Shown piece after piece: positions 36,119-45,837 of a stretch of 64,000 bases of DNA. The stretch's first letter is position 1. Every line of letters starts with the position of its first letter. This stretch comes from Strigops habroptila. Its lineage: Eukaryota > Chordata > Aves > Psittaciformes > Psittacidae. Position numbers and translations under genes: made by a program. The stretch lies in contig NC_044277.2 of assembly GCF_004027225.2 (NCBI RefSeq), positions 99,751,725 through 99,815,724 on the forward strand, in the 5' to 3' direction. The notes under the pieces are model-generated. The model searched no databases and had not been told where the DNA came from. It saw nothing but the letters and a program-made list of their open reading frames with translations.

Positions 36119-39100
36119 CTCATAGTAAAGATAAAGTATCTTTGCAACTTCTTTGGCATGAGCAGGACTAGCTGCCACCAAAAGACAGAAAATAGGATCC
36201 TCTAACAAGTCCACAAGAAAGGTCAATAGTCAGAAGCACTTCAGCCTCATAAGTCACATCCTTGGCAGTGCTACATAAAACACCCAAAAGAAAGGAAAAC
36301 TTTGCCAAATAACAAGACATCCTTCAAACCAGCAAAGTCTGAGCAATAACATGAACTTATCCTTGCTGTTAGCTGCTGGGTTGGTACCAGGCTTACTCGG
36401 ACACAGCAGCACCCATGTGTGGCTGACCTTAGCTTGATTTGGGTGCTAGCCACAGTCGTGCCTTGTAACGAATCTTTCTCACTAGCAGCCTTCATCCCTT
36501 GCTGCCAGGCTCACTCCAGGTCTCTGTGCCCCAACCCATGGGCAGCCCTGTCCTGCCCTGATGGCTCATGCGACTGGCATGGGTGGGGAGTGAGTGAGCG
36601 AGGAGCAGGCTCATTTCTTATCCCCAGGTCACCTCCAAATTGGTGCTGCTGGAGAGTGTGGTGGGGACAGTGTCCACAGAGGGAGGGCAGAGCCACAGGG
36701 TGATGGGGCCCCTGAGCCTAATGCTCAGTAGGAAAGAGGAATGGCAAAAGCAGCCTGTATTTTGGGAGCAGTTGCAAAACCTCTCATTTCTTTAGACAGC
36801 CAGGCTATAAATACCACTGACTTTCCAGTGTCCCATTCTCTCTGGAACCTCAAGATTCATCTATTTCATTAGCTGCTCCATGCTGCAGGCAGTATTCCTG
36901 TCAACAGCATCTCACTAGCCGCTAATCACTCCCCCTAGGGAAATGCTAGTAACAGCTTTACCTTCATTTTCAGCCCCACTAGCACAGAACAGCCCCTTTG
37001 GTGCACAGACTCACTCCTTGCAAACTCAGCTGCCACTTTGCTTTACTTCTGTGTCCAGCCCATTGTCCTTGCAATTTCCCCCTTATCTTCACTGGCCTTT
37101 GCATGGCCCAGGCCAGCCACAATCCATGTTTTCCTCTCCAAGACTGTGCGATACTGTCCCCATGCCAGAAGTACTGCTATGGTTTACCACAGTCCCACAT
37201 CCTGGCTGCTGGCTGCCCGCAACTGACCTCCCAGAGTGCAGCTTCAGGAGTATTTAATGCACAGCGTTAGGGTTGAATAATTGCTACTTATGTGGGCTTG
37301 TGGATGAGAGTTTGTGCTTAGCACCCCGTGAAAAAGCTGGAGCAAATTCTAACAGCACTAACCCGCAGGGCTGGCTGCAGAGAGACAGCAGTTATTCCTG
37401 CTTTATGCTAGTGCAGATGAGTTTTGGATGAGGAAATGCCAAGGATGAGCCCTCACAGGTGGGAGCTTCGGGCTGTCCTGCTGCCACAGCAGCCAGCAAG
37501 TCCCAGATACAGCAGGGTTTCAGGCGGTAGGGGAGAGCAGAGAGTGGAAAGCTGATGGAGCAAGAGACTGCCAGCAGCTTGTGCAATTGCCAGGGGACCA
37601 GTGAGGAACAGAGAGAGAATCTCTGTCCTTTTTCGTCATTTTCTTAGCTGTGAGAAGGGTTTCTGAGTTGCCCAAACACCTGCCTGGATGAGAGATGCTC
37701 CACTGAGGGGGGATTTTGGAGCTGCCACCAGCTCTTCTCCCAGAAACACCACTAGAAATGACAAAGCTGGTGGGGATGATTCATCAGGCTGATGTGGGTG
37801 AAGTACCGTGAATAAGGGGAAGATGTACATTTCATGGTCTCATCATGACGTGAGAGCCTTAGGTACAGAGGAGGGACTGATCTCCACTTCCATTAGGTGC
37901 CCCCAGGAGCTGGTCCCCCCAGGACCACTTGGAGTCCATAGGGAGAACATGCACTTCTTCTGTGTAGCTGATGTGATTTAGCTTACACAGAGGCTTTGGG
38001 GTGAAATGAAGACTCCTGAAAGTGTCTTTTTATCTCCAGCACCTGCAAAGGAGACCAGTCCACACAGGTGTGGATGTCCACATCTGGATTGGTGAATCCC
38101 ATATAGGAGGGCTTTTTCCTGGTATAACTTCAGATATTTTATACCAAACACTCTGGCAATATTCCACTGAGCATCGCAGAGAATTTGCTTTACAAAATTC
38201 TGCCTGCCTCTATCAATCTGGTTCAGCATCAATGACATTTGATGCTCCCCAACTGCCTTCAAAGCGTAAGACACGGAGAAGAGAACTGAGGGGAGAGACT
38301 CCTTTTATCATGCTTTCCTTTTTGTTCAGTGGCTGAGCTGAGACTGTGGTTTCAGAGGGCTGGAAGGAGAAGATCCGTGACCATGTCTGGGAGCTTTAAA
38401 CACAGCAGACAAGCCCATGTAATGCCATGCTTGCTGCTTGAAGCACAGCAGGTCAGATGCAATCTCTGCTCCAAACACAGATACCAGCAAAGGATATGAC
38501 ATTACTCAGTATGACAGTATTACTCCTACGGAAGAGTATCAGCCAAGGGTAGTATTGCCCTCATGAGCAAAGGCGGGAGGATTTGATCCCACCGGATGGG
38601 TCCTGCTGTGCTAGTGGGGTTAAAGTCACTGTAACTGCGTCCCAACAGCATTGAGCCATGGATGTATGGGACAGGGAAGAACCACTCAATGTATGCCAAA
38701 TTAATCTGATGGAAAGCTCTAGGAATCATGTTGTCCCTCTGATCAGGTTTCAGGTCCTCTGCTTTTAGTTGAGACAAACACACAGAGGGAGAGTTGGCAA
38801 ACCCCCCCTAGACTTTCAGCGTTTCAGGTTTTGACCGTGCTAGGGCTTTCCTTAAATCATTCCCTGAGCCAATTTAATACACTAACTGGCGGAGTTTTAA
38901 ATGCTACTTTACTGGCAGCATAACTCTGTGCTAAAAGAAAAGAAACTCCAGAGATAAGTGTGTAAAAGCTGTAGGAAGTGGAAAACCAAATAAAGGCTCA
39001 AACTGGCTTCCTGTTTCTTTACCATTTTCACTTTACTTTCATTGTCACCCTTTCAAATATGCTGTGTGGAGTCTGATACAACACATGTGACGGTCAGAAG

Positions 39101-40230
39101 TCAGCACGGGCACAAGCTGAGAGAGATGACAAAGGGCTGCTTGTGGGATGGCCACCACCTGTCCCCACCTCTTGGTGGGATGGGGCACCAGGTAAGGAAG
39201 AGCCAAAGCTGGATCCAGCTGCGGGTCCATGGTGTCTCAGGCCAGGTGTGCTTCCAGAGACCTGACTTTCCCCCTTTTCCTGAAACTCTGAGAAGCAAAG
39301 GACATGCAGCTCCCGTTCTTGCCACATTCCCACGTTCAGGGAGTGAAAAAACCCACAATGGGCATCAGCTCTCTGCACCTTCAGCCCTGATTTAAAGGCA
39401 GGCAGATTTCTTCAGCCGTGTTTTTTACTCTCAGCATTTGCCAGCAGCCGGGCAGAGCGCGTTCACATGCCAAGGTCACCTCGAATCACATCCGCTGCCT
39501 GTCTTTATTTCTCCACCTGCTCTGCCTGTGCAGCTGCCTGACAAGTGTTGCCTCCAAGCGCTGAACTCGGGGCCGCATCGCCCGCCACCGCTGGCAGCAG
39601 ATCTGTGCCCCTGCACACAGGGATATGTGATAGGATATGTGATAAGGTTATCACTGCCAGGGCACGCGGGGAAAGCCTGGTCCTGCCCAAGGGCGAGCTG
39701 GCTGATCATGCTCTCTGCTGCTGTCAAAAAACCAAGCTGCTTCGCCCAGGCTTTTAGGTTCTGTGGGTTTGCATCACGGGTTGGCACCGGTGCTGCCTGT
39801 CCCAGTGAACACTGATGGCTCCTTTCACAGGGTTCATATTGGGTCAGCTGAGCCCCCTCCCTGCAGAGCGGCACATTTGCTGGTGTTGACAGCAGCAAGG
39901 AGCAGAATGGCCTTAAACCAAATTGCGGCAACTGGAAAATAGCAATTACAAATGACAGGCATGACTCGTGGCCATTTCTTGAACTGTGGGATGAATTCCA
40001 GCATAAGGAGCTGCAGCCAAACCCGAGGCTACCAGGGCCCTTCAGAGTCCACTTCCCATAGGTCTAACAAATGTTCAAGGGGCAAGAGAACAGCAACTTC
40101 AGCCCCATGATAATAACATTGGGATTTTAGTTGTGTGCAATGCTGCTTCATAGATATTCCCACTGCCAAACACTTATTGTTTATTGTACAACAGAGCTAC
40201 TGCCAGTTTTTCCAAGAATGTTAAAAGAGG
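36119..40230. other. Intergenic between GJC2 and IBA57
   Basis: No exon was recognised. A 12-bp tandem (GGATATGTGATA twice, about 39622-39645) is the only local repeat noted. Confidence 0.6.
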
Positions 40231-40524
40231 ATCATAGAATCACAGAATGGTTTGGGTTGGAAAGGACCTTACAGCTCATCCAGTCCCAACCCCCTGCCAC
40301 AGACAGGGACATCTTCCACTAGAGCAGGTTGCTCCAAGCCCCGTCCAACATGGCCTTGAACACTGCCAGGGATGGGGCAGCCACAGCTTCTCTGGGCAAC
40401 CTGTGCCAGGCCCTCACCACCCTCACAGGGAAGAACTTCTGCCTCAGATCCCATCTAAATCTCCCCTTTTTCAGTTTATAGCCATTCCCCCTTGTTGTAC
40501 CCCTACAGGCCCTTGTAAAAAGGA
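40231..40524 (-). mobile_element. CR1 LINE, 3' end, reversed
   Basis: ATCATAGAATCACAGAATGG to CCCTTGTTGTACCCCTACAG. It ends about 200 bases before the IBA57 CpG island. Confidence 0.9.
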
Positions 40525-41010
40525 TGGGGGCAGCTAATGGATCTTACAGAAGCAGAAACAATGGAGCATTGGAGTGGAAACCAGAAACCTTTGGAGCTTT
40601 TTCCAGCCTGTGAGCCAAAACTTCACTGGGGGAGCACGGGTACTACCCTACCTGCCTGCGGTTTCCAGGCTACTAAGAGCTCAGCGGCAAGGCCTAAGCA
40701 GGCAGGAACGCACAGAGCTGGGGAGACGTGGCCTGAGCAGACCCCGAGTGCTCGCACAACCAACCGCGGGGCTTGGGCGCTGTTTATGCCGTTTGCTTCG
40801 GCAGCTCCACGGCGGGGGCCACCGTTTCCCTGCCTGGCAGGGGCGCCCGGGGGTGCTGCCGACGCCCCGCGCAGCAGGAGGACACACGCGCTCTGGGCGC
40901 CCGAGGCCCGCGACCCAAACGCCCGGTCCCGCCCGGCCCGGCGGGAGAGGGCGGAGCCGGCGGGGGGGCGGAGCCCGCCAGCAGGCGGCGCCCTACCCAC
41001 GGACACACAA

Positions 41011-41021
41011 AAGATGGCGGC
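41011..41021 (+). promoter_or_regulatory. IBA57: YY1-type site AAGATGGCGGC upstream of the IBA57 start
   Basis: An AAGATGGCGGC match lies about 60 bases before the start codon. YY1 sites of this form sit just downstream of the start of transcription in many TATA-less nuclear-encoded mitochondrial genes, so transcription probably begins shortly before it. Its ATG is followed in frame by more than 30 sense codons in other frames, but these run into a different frame from IBA57. Confidence 0.55.
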
Positions 41022-41078
41022 GACGGTGGCAGCTAGCGGCGGTGTGCGCCTCTGACAGCGTTCGGCCTGCCCGCCGCC

Positions 41079-41383
41079 ATGTTGGTGAGGGCGCGAGCGG
41101 CGGCGGTAACAAGGGCCCTGCCCGGCCTGCGCCGGCTGTGGCGGGGCGGGGGGAGCGGGGCCGCCGCCTGCTTCCCGCTGGGCCGGGCGCTGCTGGGCGT
41201 GCGTGGCGCCGACACCGCCGTGTTCCTGCAGGGGCTCCTCACCAACGACGTCACGCAGCTGGCCGCGGGGGACGGGCCCCCCCCCGCCGCCGCGGCGGCG
41301 GCGGCGGCGGCCCTGCCGCGCGCGCTGTATGCGCATGCGCTCAATGTTCAGGGCCGCTGTCTGTATGACCTCATCCTCTACAG
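41079..41383 (+). CDS. IBA57: IBA57 coding exon 1
   Basis: Residues 1-101 plus two bases of codon 102. The ATG has a strong context (GCCGCCATG). The exon is very GC-rich and ends at CTCTACAG|GTGAGA. It carries the presequence, the start of the folate-binding domain and a poly-alanine stretch. Confidence 0.95.
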
Positions 41384-44300
41384 GTGAGACCAAGCGGAGG
41401 GGCAGGGGGGAGCTGGGCGAGACCACTGCGGGGCGCGGGCCGGGGGGGGTGGGGGGGGGGCCGGTGCGGTGCTTACCGTTATTATGGAAACGGGGGCGCG
41501 CTCCTCCGTGCTCACAGGAGGACAACGGCCCCCAAGGAGTTTCTCGCTTACCATTAATTTTGGCTTACCAAAAAGCCTCTGCTCCGTGTATTTTTCATCA
41601 CCAGCAGCGGTCTCGGTGAGTTACCTGAGCAGGAAAGTGTAATGTCTCAGTATTGTTAAGGCAGCCCTCAGGGCAGGCTCTGGGCGCGGCGTCTGAGGTG
41701 TGTTTGGAACGTATCTGAAACGAGCAGTTTGTGCTGTCTCACAGGTGCCATAGTCACTGAGACTGCAGCATGCCATGTCATATAGTAAGTACACCGTATG
41801 TAGGTGTAGTAACCACACCTGATGTAAGTGTGGTGTTGATCAGTGGGAAACCGTGGTCATGCAAACTGTTGGGTCAGGTAAAAGGTGTAGCTAGTGGAAG
41901 GCACAGCTGAGCAAAGCTTCTCCTCCTGCTGAAAGTTGCCTGGCTTTAGATCTTAGAATTACCGAATGGTTTGGGTTGGAAGGGACCTTAAAGCTCATCC
42001 AGTTCCAACCCCCTACCACAGACAGGGACACCTTCCACTAGAGCAGGTTGCTCCAAGCCCCGTCCAACCTGGCCTTGAACACTGCCAGGGATGGGGCAGC
42101 CACAGCTTCTCTGGGAAACCTGTGCCAGGCCCTCACCACCCTCACAGGGAAGAACTTCCTCAGATCCCATCTAAATCTCCCCTCTGTCAGTTTAAAGCCA
42201 TTCCCCCTTGTCGTGTCCCTACCTGCCCTTGTCAAAAGCCCCTCTTCAGCTTTCTTGTTGGCCCCTTTAGGCACTGGAAGCTGCTCTAAGGTGTCCCTGG
42301 AGCCTTCTCTTCTCCAGGCTGAACAAGCCCAGCTGTCTCAGCCTGTCTCCATAGCAGAGGTGCTCCAGCCCTCGGAGTACTTCCATGACCTCCTCTGGAC
42401 TCGCTCCAACAGCTCCACGTCCTTCTTGTGTTGTTGCCCTAGAGCTGGCTGCAGGACTGCAGGGGAGGTCTCACCAGAGCAGAGCAGAGGGTGAGAATCC
42501 CCTCCCTCGACCTGCTGGTCACGCTGCTGGTGATGCAGCCCAGGACACGGTTGGTTTCTGGGCTCAAGCGCACACTGAAGCCGGGTCATGGTGAGCTTCT
42601 CATCACCCAACACCCCGAAGTCCTACTCCTCAGGGCTGCTCTCAGTCCAGTCTCTGCTCAGCCTGTGTTTGTGCTTGGGATTGCTTCAACCCGGGTGCAG
42701 GACCTTGCACTTGACCTTGGTGAACTTCATGAGGTTCGCACTGTCCCACCTCTCCAGCCCGCCCAGGTCCTTCTGGATGACATCTCTTCCCTCCAGCATG
42801 TTGACCGCACCACACAGCTTGGTGTCACTGGAAACTTGCTGAGGGCACTCAATCCCACTGTCCATGTCACTGACAGAGGTATTGAACAGCACCTTGAGGA
42901 ATGCCACAGATAGGCATGAGTGGTTGAGAAGACTGTCTGGCCAGACCTGTTTCTGTCCCCAGGAGAGGTGAGGGCAGTATTTGCTAGGAAACAGGAGAAT
43001 GGGTGGCTGAAAAAGTTCATGTATTTCACTACAGGGAGCTGAGTACTGTGTCTTCTGTGTGCCAGCAGCCTTCGGTGAAACTCTGCAGGTATCTGGATGT
43101 GCACCAGGGTCGAGATAAATGTGTTTGCTTCCGCTGCTATGGGGCTTTGTTTTTCTAACCTTGTCGGTGTTACTTTTTTTAGGCTTCATGAGAGTCCAGA
43201 AGAAGAGCCGCACATCCTGCTGGAGTGTGACAGCAGCGTGCTGGATGCCATACAAAAACATATGAAACTGTACAAGATCCGGAGGAAAGTAAACATCGCC
43301 CCTTGCCTTGACCTCTCTTTGTGGGCCGTCATCCCCGGGGAGCAGGCTGGAGACATTGCCAGTTCCCTTGCAAAATGTGCAGACCAGGCTCCAGTTTTAA
43401 GTCCTGACCCCAGAACAGAAGTCATGGGCTGGAGAGTGATTACAAAGAAAGGAGTGAATCTGTCAGAGATCATCCCTGGGAGTCATGTTGGAAACATTCG
43501 GGATTACCACAGGCACAGGTATAAACAAGGTAAAGCCAAGACCTGTTTTGCACTGGATTTGGGGAAATTTCTTTTTTTATGTATTATCACAGTTTCATCT
43601 TATTATCAGAGTCCAGATGCTGATCTAAGACAGAGGTCGATGTGTTTTAACTTGTCAGTAAGTACAGGTATTATTTGCTACTTTTAGGGGGAAAAAAGTG
43701 ATCTGGTAGTTATAATTCTGTCTAGTGGCAGAATTTGGGTACAGTTTCCTAGGGTGGTGGGTCAGGAATGCTAACAGCAAAAGAAAACCAGGATTATTTG
43801 TTTTCTTAGAGGAAAACTTGTGTGGTTTGAGTAATTTTGATTATTTTGGGACAGTCTCTATGTTTTCCTTGTTGCTAAGGAAGGAGAAGAAAACACTAAC
43901 TTATTTTCTTAAAAATGTAGGAATGGGTTCACAGAATTAACTCGGAGGTGGAGGGGTGGATGCTTGATTCGAGAGGGAGCTCAGTCCTGGAAGCCCCCAT
44001 GCCTGTGCAGTGCTCCCACTAATTTTACTTTGTACATGCAGATAGTGGCAAATAAGATAATAAATCAGTTGCATAATAAATTCATTAGATAATAAATTAA
44101 TTGGCAGACTGAAAGATTATGATCCACTGCTAAACCCAAATCCGTCTGGTTGGAAAAAGCAAGGGTCAAACTGGGCTGGGCTCTGTGCTGCCTCCCTGAA
44201 ACAACAGCGCTTGTCTTGCTGCGCTGCTACAAAAGGCTGGGTCCAACACTGCTTACTAAAAAATACTATTTTTTGTGTCATTGGTCAAAAAGAAAAAGGC

Positions 44301-45837
44301 TAATTATACAGACATTTGGCATTTGGGCTTGATGAAAAACAGCTGGCTAATTTACGTTCTTCACTTCTGAAGAAAAGAACTCTTATTGATATTAATAGAG
44401 GGATTGACATTTAATTGACATTGATAGAGGGATCTTGGCAGGCTTGAGAGGTGTGCCTGTGCGAATCTCATGAAATTCAACCAGGCCAAGTGCAAGATTC
44501 TGCACATGGGTCAGGGCAATCCCAAGCACAAATACAGGCTGGGGAGACTGGATTCAGAGCAGCCCTGAGGAGAAGGACTTGGGGGTGTTGGGTGGCAAGA
44601 AGCTCACCATGACCCGGCAGTGTGCGCTGCAGCACTGGGAGGTGTTGGAGTGAGTCCAGAGGAGGCCATGAAGATGCTCCGAGAGCTGGAGCAGCTCTGC
44701 TATGGAGACAGGGCTGAGAGAGCTTGTTCAGCTTGGAGAAGAGAAAGGGACACCTCAGAGCAGCTTTCAGTGCCTAAAGGGGCCAACAAGAAAGCTGAAG
44801 AGGGGCTTTTGACAAGGGCAGGTAGGGACAGGACAAGGGGGAATGGCTTTAAACTGACAGAGGGGAGATTTAGATGGGATCTGAGGAAGTTCTTCCCTGT
44901 GAGGGTGGTGAGGGCCTGGCACAGGTTGCCCAGAGAAGCTGTGGCTGCCCCATCCCTGGCAGTGTTCAAGGCCAGGTTGGACGGGGCTTGGAGCAACCTG
45001 CTCTAGTGGAATGTGTCCCTGCCCATGGCAGGGGGTTGGAACTGGATGAGCTTTAAGGTCCCTTCCAACCCAAACCATTCTGTGATTCTATGATTAAAAT
45101 CTGCTTGTGGGGTGTGGGTGAGCAGGATTTTGGATTAATGCCTTTGGATGGATTCTACTTCGTTCTGGGTGCTTTGAGTTTTCACTGGTAAGCTTGTGAG
45201 GTGCTGTAAGCTTCATAAAATCAGATTCCAGTGCAGTTCTGTTTGCCTTCAAGAGGAATCTTTGCTAACTGTTTATGGCTAATGATTTTGCTCAGGCCCA
45301 CACCAGAGTTCTTGGAAGTTTGTTATTTCTCCATTGCTTCTTATGGGGCCCCTTGCTTTTACAACTCACAGAGGAAGCATACTCCAGAAATCTTAAATAC
45401 TGAAGAATTTTCCACATTTACCTGTTGGTTTTACTCTTTTCCTAGGAATTCCTGAAGGTGTGAAAGATCTCCCTCCTGGTGTTGCCCTCCCACTGGAATC
45501 AAACTTGGCCTACATGAATGGCATCAGCTTCACCAAAGGCTGCTACATCGGACAGGAGTTGACAGCCAGGACCCACCATGTGGGTGTCATTCGCAAGCGG
45601 CTGCTGCCAGTCCAGTTTCCAGCTCCTCTTCCCACAGACAGCATTCCCGAGGGTGCCGATATCTTAACTGAATCGGGAAAGTCAGCTGGCAAGTTCCGGT
45701 TTGGAGGAGGTGAACTCGGTATAGCTCTGCTGAGGTTAGCTAATGTAAATGAACCTCTCTACCTAAATATTGGAGGTGATAAAGTAAAGCTCACTGCAAG
45801 TATACCTGAGTGGTGGCCGAAAACCACTAGTAAATAA
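41079..45837 (+). CDS. IBA57: Iron-sulfur cluster assembly factor IBA57, mitochondrial (three exons)
   Basis: The coding sequence is join(41079..41383, 43183..43529, 45446..45837), 1044 bases, 347 residues; human IBA57 is 356. It belongs to the YgfZ/GcvT folate-binding family and works with ISCA1 and ISCA2 in the mitochondrial matrix to build [4Fe-4S] clusters, for example for aconitase, complex I and lipoyl synthase. The N-terminus is rich in Arg and Ala and lacks acidic residues, as in a mitochondrial presequence. Family landmarks: [10 protein letters not shown] (49-58), [15 protein letters not shown] (87-101), LLECDSS after the first intron, YRIRRKV-type YKIRRKV, MGWR, and the signature KGCYIGQE (248-255) with invariant Cys250. 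All junctions are GT-AG and keep the frame (intron phases 2 and 1). Nine alanines at 70-78 are encoded by a GCC/GCG run. The gene starts in a CpG island and follows GJC2 on the same strand, as in human. Confidence 0.97.
41384..43182 (+). other. IBA57: IBA57 intron 1
   Basis: A GT-AG intron of about 1.8 kb, phase 2. It starts with a G-rich segment (8 G, T, 10 G at 41442-41460) and contains a minus-strand CR1 copy of nearly 1 kb. No other exon was recognised. Confidence 0.9.
41950..42915 (-). mobile_element. CR1 LINE, about 1 kb, in IBA57 intron 1
   Basis: Extends from the reversed tail through the end of ORF2 to TTGAACAGCACCTTGAGGAA, with a small internal deletion near its far end. It shares a 3-base deletion (AAGAACTTCCTCAGATC) with the copy in intron 2. 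Confidence 0.9.
43183..43529 (+). CDS. IBA57: IBA57 coding exon 2
   Basis: The acceptor is a T run plus AG at 43181-43182; the donor is CAAG|GTAAAG at 43530. It encodes residues 102-217 and the first base of codon 218, including [22 protein letters not shown] and the [10 protein letters not shown] segment, all aligned in order with human IBA57. Confidence 0.95.
43530..45445 (+). other. IBA57: IBA57 intron 2
   Basis: A GT-AG intron of about 1.9 kb, phase 1. It contains an AT-rich patch of repeated AATAAAT-like words (44047-44105) and a plus-strand CR1 copy (44430-45093), opposite in orientation to the one in intron 1. Confidence 0.9.
44430..45093 (+). mobile_element. CR1 LINE in IBA57 intron 2
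   Basis: GGCAGGCTTGAGAGGTGTGC to the CATTCTGTGATTCTATGA tail. The encoded ORF2 end ([19 protein letters not shown]) is almost identical to the intron 1 copy. Confidence 0.9.
45446..45837 (+). CDS. IBA57: IBA57 coding exon 3 with the KGCYIGQE signature
   Basis: The acceptor TTTTCCTAG ends at 45445. It encodes the end of Gly218 and residues 219-347, with [12 protein letters not shown], the [19 protein letters not shown] block, the C-terminal barrel and the final SIPEWWPK, then TAA. The C-terminal motif PxWWP matches the human protein. Confidence 0.96.

Larger units (their letters stand above)
40700..41480 (+). promoter_or_regulatory. IBA57: CpG island and promoter of IBA57
   Basis: A sharp rise in GC and CpG surrounds IBA57 exon 1 against an AT-richer background. 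No TATA box is seen. This is the usual architecture of a housekeeping mitochondrial gene. The edges are by eye. Confidence 0.8.

Noticed and set aside
40537-41525. Long open frames on both strands across the IBA57 CpG island
   Set aside because: High GC lowers stop frequency; they are shadows of the promoter and IBA57 exon 1.
43097-43687. Longer version of IBA57 exon 2 running through both splice sites
   Set aside because: Alignment with human IBA57 starts and stops at the GT-AG sites 43183 and 43529; the extensions are intron.
44620-45006. 128-codon frame ending [11 protein letters not shown]
   Set aside because: This is the C-terminal end of CR1 ORF2 in a truncated retrotransposon, not a host gene.
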